64,000 nt of DNA from DATFWC01 sp045801465. GTDB lineage: Bacteria > Pseudomonadota > Alphaproteobacteria > Rhizobiales > Xanthobacteraceae. Of this stretch, positions 34,155 to 42,152 are shown one piece after another. The notes below the pieces were generated by a model that made no database searches, was not told the DNA's origin, and worked only from the letters and a program-made list of their open reading frames with translations. The translations under genes and the position numbers were made by a program. The DNA lies in NCBI GenBank assembly GCA_045801465.1, contig JBJMSU010000168.1:1-64000 (forward strand). The letters are read 5' to 3'. Every line of letters starts with the position of its first letter. Within the stretch, counting starts at the first letter, position 1.

Positions 34155-35181
34155 GCGGGATGCGTGCCTTGATCCTGGAGACGGTGTAGCGCTTGACCTG
34201 CGCAGTCCATTGCGAGTCGACCGACTGCGCCAGCCCGAACAAGCGGATATCGAGCGCCAGATTGGTGACGTAGAGCCACTGCCGATCCGTGCTGAACACC
34301 AAGCTCGCAGGGAACAAGAGACCGCGCGGGACGCCAGCCTGCGTGAGCCCGTCGAAGTCTCCCAACTTGGCAATGCCCTTCCCGGTCGGATCGAGCACCA
34401 CGATCTCATCGGCTTGATTGGCGGCAACCCAGATGTTGTCGTCCTTGTCGAGGATCAGGCCATCCGCGCCATTGATGCTGTTGACGAATACCTGTGGTGT
34501 ACCGGCCACTCCGCCGCTCACCGGAATGCTGATGACCTGATCAGTCGACGTGTTCGCCACGAACAGCGCGTTGCCAGACTTGTTGAATTGAAGGCCGTTG
34601 GCACCGAACGGCGGCACGCCGTTTGGCTCGAGTACGGAATCCGCTGCCCAAACAACTGCGGGACCACCGCTCGCGCCTGTCTTCCAGATTTTCCCGCCGC
34701 CGGAATCCGAAATGTACACGTTGCCGGCCTGATCGAAGGTGAGTGCATTAAGGCCGGCGCCGGGAATCGATGTGAAGATGGACGCTGCACCGGTCTGCGG
34801 ATTGACGTTGAAGACCGTCGCACTGCCGAAATCGATCACCAGTAGCGCGCCAGTGGACGGATGGAACGCGAGCCCTAACAGTTGCGCCGACGAGCCAGCG
34901 ACGCTCAGCGTCCGCAAGAACGTTCCATGTTCATTGAACACGTGAACCTTGCCAGGACCGGGGATTGGCCCTGTCGTGGTGAACCCGAATGTCCCGACGT
35001 AGACATTGCCGTCTGGTCCGACGGTGATGCCCTCCGGCCCGGTGGCGCCGGCCGGCAACACCGCAAACGTTTCGACATTTCCGCGATCCCACGCGCTCGC
35101 CGGTGTGACGCTCAGCGTCGAAAGGATCAGGCTGGCGCACGTCAGCGCCGCCATGCCCAACTGGCGTGTACGATCTCGCAT
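34138..35181 (-). CDS. Secreted SMP-30/NHL-like beta-propeller protein
   Basis: The 347-residue product has a signal peptide (MAALTCASLILSTLSVTPASA). It has repeated propeller blades with signatures such as GPEGITVGPDGNVYVGTFG, NALTFDQAGNVYISDSGGGKIWK, NGLQFNKSGNALFVAN and ADGLILDKDDNIWVAAN. This pattern is that of SMP-30/gluconolactonase or NHL propellers. Many bind calcium and hydrolyse lactones, but no catalytic set was verified. The start ATG at 35179-35181 has a GGGGG ribosome-binding tract. It has no operon partner. Confidence 0.8.
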   Translation of the reverse strand: MRDRTRQLGMAALTCASLILSTLSVTPASAWDRGNVETFAVLPAGATGPEGITVGPDGNVYVGTFGFTTTGPIPGPGKVHVFNEHGTFLRTLSVAGSSAQLLGLAFHPSTGALLVIDFGSATVFNVNPQTGAASIFTSIPGAGLNALTFDQAGNVYISDSGGGKIWKTGASGGPAVVWAADSVLEPNGVPPFGANGLQFNKSGNALFVANTSTDQVISIPVSGGVAGTPQVFVNSINGADGLILDKDDNIWVAANQADEIVVLDPTGKGIAKLGDFDGLTQAGVPRGLLFPASLVFSTDRQWLYVTNLALDIRLFGLAQSVDSQWTAQVKRYTVSRIKARIPPIRGE

Positions 35182-35373
35182 GCATTCCCCCCATATGTAA
35201 GCGTGCGGTCATTGTGACGGGTCCACCCGCCGATCGTCCGCACGTTTCGCAACCGCATCTTACGTTGAAGATACAACTTTAGGAGCTTCGGCTGTACCCG
35301 ACAAGCAGGTGCAGCCACGCCTCCGTAAGCGACATGCGCCGCACCACATCGCGCGGCGCGGTGCGCGGACGCT

Positions 35374-36111
35374 TCATACGCCCAGGGTGCCGGCCTTGGC
35401 GGCCGCGTAGCGTTCACCGACCTTGCCCCAGTTCACCACGTTCCACCACGCTTTGAGGTAATCGGGGCGGCGGTTCTGATACTGCAGGTAATAGGCATGC
35501 TCCCACACGTCATTGCCGAACAGGACGCGCTTGCCGTCCATCAACGGCGTGTCCTGATTGGGCTTGGTTTCCATGGCCAGCTTGCCGGTGCGGTCGACGG
35601 TGACGAACACCCAGCCTGAGCCGAACACGCGTCCGCCGGCTGCATTGAAATCGTTCTGGAACTTCTCCAGCCCGCCGAGGTCGCGGTCGATGGCGGCTGC
35701 CACATCCCCGGACGGCCGGCCGCCGCCGGGACCCATGATCTGCCAGAACATCGTGTGGTTGGCGTGCCCGCCGAGATTGTTGCGCACCATGGTGCGGACC
35801 GCCTCGGGCACGTCGTTGAGCTTGGCCAGCACGTCCGGAATCGGTTGCTGCGCGATCTGCGGGTGGTCCTTGGCGACGTTGTTGAGGTTGGTGACGTAGG
35901 CTTGGTGATGACGCTCGGGATGAATTTCCATGGTCTTTGCGTCGATGTGCGGCTCCAGCGCGTTGGGCGGGTAGGGCAGCGGATCACGTCGGAATGGCCC
36001 AGCGGGTGGTGCCGGCGTTTGCGCCTGCCCTTGGACCAGGCCTGGAATAGCGGCTGCGGCCGCGAGACCAGCGCTGGTTGCGAGGAGACGGCGACGAGTG
36101 ACCGAATGCAT
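35374..36111 (-). CDS. Tat-exported Fe/Mn superoxide dismutase
   Basis: The 245-residue enzyme converts superoxide to hydrogen peroxide and oxygen, probably in the periplasm. It has a twin-arginine signal peptide (TRRRLLATSAGLAAAAAIPGL). Metal ligands are His64 (MEIHPERHH), His119 (GHANHTMFW) and Asp201/His205 (NDVWEHAYYLQYQ). The gateway Tyr72 is present. The residue following the first ligand, usually His or Tyr, is Pro65. Export of an Fe/Mn-type SOD is less common than Cu/Zn-type. ATG 36109-36111 is preceded by AGGAGG. Confidence 0.93.
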   Translation of the reverse strand: MHSVTRRRLLATSAGLAAAAAIPGLVQGQAQTPAPPAGPFRRDPLPYPPNALEPHIDAKTMEIHPERHHQAYVTNLNNVAKDHPQIAQQPIPDVLAKLNDVPEAVRTMVRNNLGGHANHTMFWQIMGPGGGRPSGDVAAAIDRDLGGLEKFQNDFNAAGGRVFGSGWVFVTVDRTGKLAMETKPNQDTPLMDGKRVLFGNDVWEHAYYLQYQNRRPDYLKAWWNVVNWGKVGERYAAAKAGTLGV

Positions 36112-36396
36112 GGGGCTTCCTCCTGGACATGTGCCGCAAGCGTAAGGGTTATTGGACTATACACCGTGGATGCGAAGCTTGTCCCTGCCCCGGCGTCCAT
36201 CGTTAAAGCCTGTTGGCGCGATTCAGTCGTGCTTGCGGTCAACGCCCCGCCGACATTGTCCAATCGCATCAACGCGTTTAGGATCGTACGGGGCGCGAGC
36301 GCAAAATCCGGAGCGAGCCGTCAGCAGATGGCGGGTTCGAACGGTCGCTGTTGCGACAGTTGTGTCGGTCTGCAGGGCAGGCATTTAAGGGCATTC
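36112..36396. other. Divergent spacer between SOD and pseudo-caspase genes
   Basis: No gene or clear regulatory palindrome is visible. It separates two divergently transcribed genes and must hold promoters for both. Confidence 0.4.
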
Positions 36397-38055
36397 ATGA
36401 GGCTGACTGTTCTCCTTTGCTTCCTGGCCGGCGCGCTGGCGGCCATTATGCCCTTCCCCGCCCAGGCGCAGAATGACCCAGCAGCCGGTCCGCGATTTGC
36501 GCTGCTGATCGGCAATGCAAATTACCCGGATGCCGGTGCGCCTTTGCCTCAGCCGCCGAAGAATGTCCGCGCGATGGCCGACGAATTGCGGCGCAGCGGC
36601 TTCGATGTGGATATGAAGGAGAACCTCGGCCGCGACGATATGCAGCGGGCAATCGAGGCTTTCAAGCAGAAGATCAGGCCCGGTTCCACCGCGCTCGTTT
36701 TCTTCAGCGGCTATGGCCTCCAGGTCAACCGCCAAACCTTCATCCTGCCGGTCAATGCGCAGGTGTGGACCGAGAACGACATCACGCGCCAGGGAATCGG
36801 CATCGAATCGCTGCTCGACGACATGCAAGGCCGCGGTGCTCGCATCAAGCTTCTGATCATCGATGCGTCGAGGCGCAACCCGTACGAGCGTCGCTTCCGC
36901 GCAGCGGCCACCGGACTTGCGCCCATCACCGCGCCGACCGGCACGCTGATCATCTCCGCAGCCGCGCCCGGCAAGGCGATCGAGGACGAGGGGGCAAACA
37001 GTCTCTTCATCGGCGAGCTGGCGAAGGAAATGCGCACGCCCGGACTCACGGCGGAGGAGATTTTCAGCCGCGCGCGCATTGGAGTTTCACGCGCATCCAA
37101 TGGCGAGCAGGTTCCGTGGGTCTCCTCCTCCCTGGCGGATGAGTTCTACTTCATTCAGCCCGCGTCGAGAGTGGGGATCGGTCCGCCCGTGGACGCCCGT
37201 CCGCCGGCCAGGACGCAAGCTGAGCCGACGCCTTCGCCTCCGCCAGCGCAGCCGCCGCGCCCCGCTCAACCGCAAGCGACACCGCCGCGACGGGAGGCGG
37301 TCGGTCAGCCGCGCTCGGAACCCGCGGCAACGGCCGCGAAGGCGGGTGACGTCTTCCGCGATTGCGCGGAATGTCCCGAAATGGTGGTGGTGCCGACTGG
37401 CGAGTTCGATATGGGTTCGGCCGAACTGGAGTACGAGAAGCCGGTGCATCGCGTCGCCATCACGAAGCCATTTGCTATCGGGCGCCGCGAAGTGACATTC
37501 GAGGAGTGGGATCAGTGCGTCGCCGCCGGCAGTTGCTTTCGCGCGGACGATCGTGGTCTGGGTCGCGGCGAACGTCCGGTCACCGATGTCAGCTGGCGCG
37601 ACGTTCAGGCCTATATCGGCTGGCTATCGCAAAAAACCGGGAAAAAATATCGCCTTCCCAGTGAGGCCGAATGGGAATATGCCGCCCGCGGCGGCACCAA
37701 GACCACGTTCTGGTGGGGACGTGACGTGGGCAACCGGTTCGCGAACTGTCGCGACTGTGGCGGCAGTTCGCAGCCGCAAGCCATTACCACCGGAACTTTT
37801 GCGGCCAATCCGTTCGGGCTGTTCGATACCGCCGGAAATGCGGCCGAATGGGTGGAGGATTGTTGGAACGACACCTATCGCGGCGCGCCTAAGGACGGCT
37901 CCGCCTGGACCAGCGGCCAGTGCGGCCTACGCGGCCTGCGCGGCGGATCGTTCGACAGCCAGGCGCGATACGTGCGCTCGGCAGCGCGATTTCGCTATGA
38001 CGCCGACGTGCGTTATTACGCCAACGGGTTCCGCGTCGCCCGCGATCTCCCATAG
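36397..38055 (+). CDS. Exported pseudo-caspase fused to FGE-sulfatase-like domain
   Basis: The 552-residue product has a signal peptide (MRLTVLLCFLAGALAAIMPF, cleaved near AQA). A caspase p20-like domain (about 30-255) follows, then a Pro/Ala linker (~262-320) and a formylglycine-generating-enzyme (SUMF1/FGE) domain (~327-552) with PTGEFDMGS, WEYAARGG, FGLFDTAGNAAEWVED and LRGGSF. In the caspase part the catalytic pair is changed: the usual SGHG reads SGYG (Tyr106) and the usual DAC reads DAS (Ser158). It is probably proteolytically inactive. Prokaryotic caspase homologues with this Tyr-Ser pair have been described, especially in Rhizobiales. The ATG at 36397 begins the signal peptide. Role unknown. 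Confidence 0.88.
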   Translation: MRLTVLLCFLAGALAAIMPFPAQAQNDPAAGPRFALLIGNANYPDAGAPLPQPPKNVRAMADELRRSGFDVDMKENLGRDDMQRAIEAFKQKIRPGSTALVFFSGYGLQVNRQTFILPVNAQVWTENDITRQGIGIESLLDDMQGRGARIKLLIIDASRRNPYERRFRAAATGLAPITAPTGTLIISAAAPGKAIEDEGANSLFIGELAKEMRTPGLTAEEIFSRARIGVSRASNGEQVPWVSSSLADEFYFIQPASRVGIGPPVDARPPARTQAEPTPSPPPAQPPRPAQPQATPPRREAVGQPRSEPAATAAKAGDVFRDCAECPEMVVVPTGEFDMGSAELEYEKPVHRVAITKPFAIGRREVTFEEWDQCVAAGSCFRADDRGLGRGERPVTDVSWRDVQAYIGWLSQKTGKKYRLPSEAEWEYAARGGTKTTFWWGRDVGNRFANCRDCGGSSQPQAITTGTFAANPFGLFDTAGNAAEWVEDCWNDTYRGAPKDGSAWTSGQCGLRGLRGGSFDSQARYVRSAARFRYDADVRYYANGFRVARDLP

Positions 38056-38077
38056 CTTGCCTCAATTGCGATCGAGC

Positions 38078-39004
38078 ATGACATCTTCACGCCTGGTGAC
38101 GTTCGCGGCCGCAGCCATGGCAACCGCTATGGCGCTTGCAGCGGATCCGGCGAGCGCCGCCGAGGAGGCCAAGCCGACGGGCGCCGTGGTGATCGTCGCG
38201 CGCGCCACCAAGGCATGCTTTTCCGCCTCGATCCACGTCACCGGATTCCTCGTGGCGCGCCGCGAAGCCCTCGTGACGCTCGATGCCGACACCTATCGCG
38301 TGAGTGAAATTCTGGTGAAGGAAGGAGACCAGGTGACGGCAGGGCAACCGCTCGTGCGTCTGGCGCGCCAGGAGGGCGGCACCGGCACCTCGGCAACGCA
38401 AAGTGCTGGCCCGGCCACGGCTTCTCTGCGTGCGCCCGCCGCCGGAACCGTGACACGCGCGACGGCGATCCTCGGCGCCACCGCCAGTCCGCGCGCCGAG
38501 CCGCTGTTTCGTATTGCGATCGACGGCGAAATCGAGCTCGAGGCGGAGGTGCCGAGCATCCATGTGCCGAAGCTCGCGCCAGGACAAACCGCGCGCGTCG
38601 AGATCGAAGACGGCCGCGAGCTGAGCGGCTCGGTCCGCCTGGTTCCGGCGGAAATCAACCCCACCTCGCAGCTCGGACGTGTGCGCGTATCGATCGAGCG
38701 CGATCCTTCGCTGCGGTTGGGAAGCTTCGCGCGTGGGACAATCGATGCCAGCCGCAGCTGCGGCGTCTCGGTGCCGAAAGCCGCGGTTCAATTTCGTACC
38801 GAAGGAACGAGCGTCCAGGTGGTGCGCAATCGTGTGGTGGAAACGCGGCGCGTTCGCGTCGGCCTCCACTCCGATCTCAACGTTGAAATCCGCGAAGGCG
38901 TGCGCGAAGGCGAGACGATCGTGGCCAATGCCGGAACCTCGTTGCGCGACGGCGATCAGGTCCAGCCGAAATTTGTCGACGAAGTCGGCCAGGTAGAGCG
39001 CTAG
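38078..39004 (+). CDS. HlyD-type periplasmic efflux adaptor without adjacent pump (paralog A)
   Basis: The 308-residue exported protein has a signal peptide (LVTFAAAAMATAMALAADPASA). It has an RND/MacA-like adaptor layout: GFLVARREALVTLDADTYRVSEILVKEGDQVTAGQPLVRL (biotinyl-like lipoyl half), SLRAPAAGTVTRATAILGATAS, beta-barrel GQTARVEIEDGRELSGSVRLVPAEI and the membrane-proximal VVETRRVRVGLHSD. It is clearly paralogous to the protein encoded at 46087-47019. Both have a Cys in the first strand (TKACFS or SRTCFT). No inner-membrane pump is nearby. The ATG at 38078 starts the signal peptide. Confidence 0.85.
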   Translation: MTSSRLVTFAAAAMATAMALAADPASAAEEAKPTGAVVIVARATKACFSASIHVTGFLVARREALVTLDADTYRVSEILVKEGDQVTAGQPLVRLARQEGGTGTSATQSAGPATASLRAPAAGTVTRATAILGATASPRAEPLFRIAIDGEIELEAEVPSIHVPKLAPGQTARVEIEDGRELSGSVRLVPAEINPTSQLGRVRVSIERDPSLRLGSFARGTIDASRSCGVSVPKAAVQFRTEGTSVQVVRNRVVETRRVRVGLHSDLNVEIREGVREGETIVANAGTSLRDGDQVQPKFVDEVGQVER

Positions 39005-39074
39005 ACGCACTTTCAAGCGGAGTGGATAGCGGTTCGCGGGAGACATGCGACGACTAAAAAGCCGCGGGTTCGCG

Positions 39075-39776
39075 TCATTCTCCGCTGGCCGCGGCGGTCA
39101 GGCGTTCGATGTCGAGAAGCGAGATGCGGCCGCGGCCCAAGTCGATGATGCCAGCGCGGCGCCACTCCTGCAGCTGGCGATTGACGCTCTCGCGCGCGGC
39201 GCCGACGTAGGTTCCGAGCTCCTCCTGGGAGATATGCACTTCCGATCCGAAATCGTCCGCGAGCGCACACAGCCGGCGCGCCAGCCGTGCGTGCAGCGGC
39301 AGAAGAACGGCTTCTTCCATGCGGTCGCTGACCCAGCGAATGCGCTGGCACAGCATTTCGAGCAGACGGATCGTGATGCGCGGCTCGCGCTCCAGGTAGG
39401 TGAGGAAGTCGCTGCGCCGGACCATGAACAGTTCCGACGCCTCCGCCGCGACCGCATCGGCCGTGCGCGGCTGGCCATCGAACAGGGCGATCTCGCCGAA
39501 CAGATCGCCGGGGCCGAGAACGTTCAGGGCCAGCCTGCCGCCGGCCGCGGTGCCGGTCTCGATGCGAACCCGCCCGCGGCGCACGCCGTACAGCGCGTCT
39601 CCTTTGTCGCCCTTCTGGAACAGCATCTCCCCGGATTCCAAGTTCCGCTTCGTGCACAGGCTGGCGATGGCCGTGATCGCCTCTTCCCCGAGCCCGGCGA
39701 ACAGCGGATTCATTCCGAGCAGCGCTGCAAACTCCGGCCGCTTGCTCTTTCCCGGCGCGGCAAGGTCTTCGGCCAT
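39075..39776 (-). CDS. CRP/FNR-family transcriptional regulator (CRP-like)
   Basis: The 233-residue protein has a cyclic-nucleotide-binding beta-roll (FGEIALFDGQPRTADAVA with Gly94, Glu95, Arg104, Thr105 at the phosphate-binding positions) and a winged helix (about 180-225). The recognition helix reads RESVNR, giving Arg195, Glu196 and Arg200, the counterparts of E. coli CRP Arg180, Glu181 and Arg185 that read TGTGA. There is no N-terminal cysteine cluster, so it is not an Fe-S FNR. Three perfect TGTGA-N6-TCACA sites occur at 33843, 41959 and 47709, and a receiver-adenylate cyclase is encoded at 44886. It probably responds to cAMP. Confidence 0.9.
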   Translation of the reverse strand: MAEDLAAPGKSKRPEFAALLGMNPLFAGLGEEAITAIASLCTKRNLESGEMLFQKGDKGDALYGVRRGRVRIETGTAAGGRLALNVLGPGDLFGEIALFDGQPRTADAVAAEASELFMVRRSDFLTYLEREPRITIRLLEMLCQRIRWVSDRMEEAVLLPLHARLARRLCALADDFGSEVHISQEELGTYVGAARESVNRQLQEWRRAGIIDLGRGRISLLDIERLTAAASGE

Positions 39777-40074
39777 ATTCTGTCACCTTGATGCGCTATA
39801 TAAGCGGGTTGAGGACGAGCCGTGTGGCATCTTGAGTGTACCAAGCGCGCAGGGACCATCAACCGGCTTGCCGGGAAAAGTCCGACCGCGATAGCCCGCA
39901 TGAATACCGGACCGTCGTACGATCGGCGGAGGCCAGGATGACGCTGAACGCACTACACTCCAGCTGCGGACGAGTTGCAGCATGTCCCGTTCCTGTGGAA
40001 TCGAGACGGGCTCCAGAAGTTGTGAGCGGCGCATGTTCTCCCTTCCAAACATGCGTCGGGCGGGAGAAGGCGGC
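39777..40074. other. Divergent spacer before the AsmA-like gene
   Basis: This 298-bp region separates the CRP-like gene from the AsmA-like gene. It holds the possible upstream starts of the latter (ATGs at 39982 and 40033) but no CRP-type palindrome, terminator or RNA gene that I can see. Confidence 0.4.
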
Positions 40075-41910
40075 GTGAAGTTGATCAAGATCGCAGGTCT
40101 CGGCCTCGCCGGGCTCCTCGCCGTCGCCGTATTGGCGCTTGCGGTCGGGATTCCGGCTCAGCCTCTGATCGGATACGTCAGCGGTCGCGCCGCGCAGGCC
40201 GGCTACCAGCTGCGTGTCGACGGGCCGTCCACCATCTCGTTGGCGCCGTCTCTCAACATCACCGCCCAGGACATCCGCCTTCTCGATGCGAAGGAAACCG
40301 ACGAGCTTCTCGCCGCCAAGAATGTCCGCGCCGAGCTCTCGCTGTTGTCTCTTCTGACCGGGGACATTCGCATCAGTGAGCTGCGCCTGGGTCACCCGGT
40401 CATGCGGCTGACGTCCGGGCGCACCGGTGCGAGCGGACGCTCATCGAATCCGGCAGCCGGCGGCGAAAGCACGACACGCATTCCGGCGATCGACCGCGTT
40501 GTGGTCGATGGCGGCACGCTGATCCTGAGAGACGTGCAGGAGAAGCTCGAGGGCCGGATCGATGCGATCCAGCTGACCGCATCGATACCGGGCCGCGGGC
40601 CGGTCGAGCTCGAGGCTGAAGGCAAGGCCGGTGACAACATCCTGCGGTTCGCCGCAAAGGCGAGCTCGGCGAGCCAAATCCTCGAGGGTCGGCCCACGCC
40701 GGTGGAAGCCAGGTTGGAATTGCCTGGTCTCCTCAAGGCGCCGCTTTCGCTTACCGCCAGTCTCAAGACGGCCGATCAGATTTTCAGCATCGACGGCATC
40801 CGGGGCACGCTCGGGTCGGGACGCATGAATGGGTCGATCGCAGTCGATACTGCGGGCGCGCGGCCCAACGTGAATGCCGGCTTGGTGTTCGATCGGCTCG
40901 AGTTTGCGACAGCGGATCGCGGGTCGCGCAACGAGCCTTGGAGCGACCGCCCGATCGAATTCGGTCTGCTGCGCGTGTTCAACGCGACGGTGAAGATCTC
41001 GGCGCGCGACCTGATCGCCGGCAATGTTCACCTCACGCCCGCAGAGATCGATGCCCGGCTGCTGGGCGGCCTCATGTCCATCACGATGTCGCGCTCCGAA
41101 CTGTATGGCGGCCCGGTCCAGGGCAAGCTCGTCGTCGATGCCGATCCCCGCGGTCCCCGTCACGGCGCCAGCTTCGAGCTCGCCAGCGGGAATGCCGGTC
41201 CTTTGCTGACCGATGCGCTCGCGTTCGATCGCGTGGAAGGGCGGCTTCGCCTCAAATTCGACCTGACCGCCACCGGGGCCAGCCCCTCCGCCATCGTGTC
41301 CAGCCTCGGCGGCACGGCGGATTTCAGCCTCGAGGATGGCGCGGTCCGTGACGTGAACATCGCCAGCATGGTCCGTGCGTTGGCGAGTCGGATGCTCCAG
41401 GGTTGGCAGCTGGCGAGCCAGGAGAAAACCGACCTCACCTTGGTCGGCGCAAGCTTCCGGGTGGCAAATGGCCAGGCAACGACAGACGATCTGCGTCTCT
41501 TGGGCCCCCTCGTGCGCATCACCGGCAAAGGCACCGTGAACCTGCCGGCGCAGACTTTGGACTTGCGCGTCGATCCCAAGCTTGTCCTCAGCCTGCAGGG
41601 GCAGGGCGGACCACCCGATCCCGCGGGTCTCGGAGTTCCGGTCGCGGTCCGCGGCCCCTGGGCGGAGCCGCGGATCTACCCCGATATTGCAGGCATTCTG
41701 GACAACCCGGACGCTGCCTTTGCCAAGCTCAAAGCGATGGGAGGTAGCCTCTTCGGTCTATTGGATCCGCAGCCAGGCGGCAGCGCCAAAAAGTCCAAGC
41801 CCGAGGATGTCATCAAATCTCTCGACAAGATGATCCGGGGCGACCGCGACCAGCCATCGGACACGAAAAACCACGTCCGGGACATCATTCGCGACCTGCT
41901 CGGCCGATGA
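40075..41910 (+). CDS. AsmA family protein
   Basis: The 611-residue product has an N-terminal membrane helix (IAGLGLAGLLAVAVLALAVGI) and a long beta-rich periplasmic portion. This includes an AsmA N-terminal domain (GYQLRVDGPSTISLAPSLNITAQDIRLLDAKETDELLAAKNVRAELSL) and an AsmA-like C-terminal domain (LTATGASPSAIVSSLGGTADFSLEDGAVRDVNIASMV). AsmA-like proteins move phospholipids or help outer-membrane assembly. The start is uncertain: GTG 40075 has AGAAGG upstream and begins the usual membrane segment, while ATG 40033 would add 14 residues. Confidence 0.85.
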   Translation: MKLIKIAGLGLAGLLAVAVLALAVGIPAQPLIGYVSGRAAQAGYQLRVDGPSTISLAPSLNITAQDIRLLDAKETDELLAAKNVRAELSLLSLLTGDIRISELRLGHPVMRLTSGRTGASGRSSNPAAGGESTTRIPAIDRVVVDGGTLILRDVQEKLEGRIDAIQLTASIPGRGPVELEAEGKAGDNILRFAAKASSASQILEGRPTPVEARLELPGLLKAPLSLTASLKTADQIFSIDGIRGTLGSGRMNGSIAVDTAGARPNVNAGLVFDRLEFATADRGSRNEPWSDRPIEFGLLRVFNATVKISARDLIAGNVHLTPAEIDARLLGGLMSITMSRSELYGGPVQGKLVVDADPRGPRHGASFELASGNAGPLLTDALAFDRVEGRLRLKFDLTATGASPSAIVSSLGGTADFSLEDGAVRDVNIASMVRALASRMLQGWQLASQEKTDLTLVGASFRVANGQATTDDLRLLGPLVRITGKGTVNLPAQTLDLRVDPKLVLSLQGQGGPPDPAGLGVPVAVRGPWAEPRIYPDIAGILDNPDAAFAKLKAMGGSLFGLLDPQPGGSAKKSKPEDVIKSLDKMIRGDRDQPSDTKNHVRDIIRDLLGR

Positions 41911-41958
41911 CTGCGGGCGCGGCCGTACGGTCGGCTGCACCATGGCGATTCGGGCGTC

Positions 41959-41974
41959 TGTGATCTAAATCACA
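41959..41974. promoter_or_regulatory. CRP-type palindrome upstream of kinase-cyclase operon
   Basis: TGTGATCTAAATCACA is a perfect TGTGA-N6-TCACA palindrome, 178 bp before the start of the histidine kinase gene at 42153. It would be a natural operator for a CRP-like regulator controlling the operon that ends in the adenylate cyclase, which could form a feedback loop. Confidence 0.6.
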
Positions 41975-42152
41975 TTCCTGGCCCGCCGCTGAGCCCACCT
42001 TAACTCCTTTCGGCATCTCATGTCGCTGGCGGAGCAAACGTTTCGTGATCCGGGTGCTGTCCTCGATTCAGCTCAAGCTGTGGCCCACAACCGGCCACTT
42101 GCGATCATTGCCCCCACCGGTCGATGATCCGGCACGGTCGCGAGAGGAGCTG

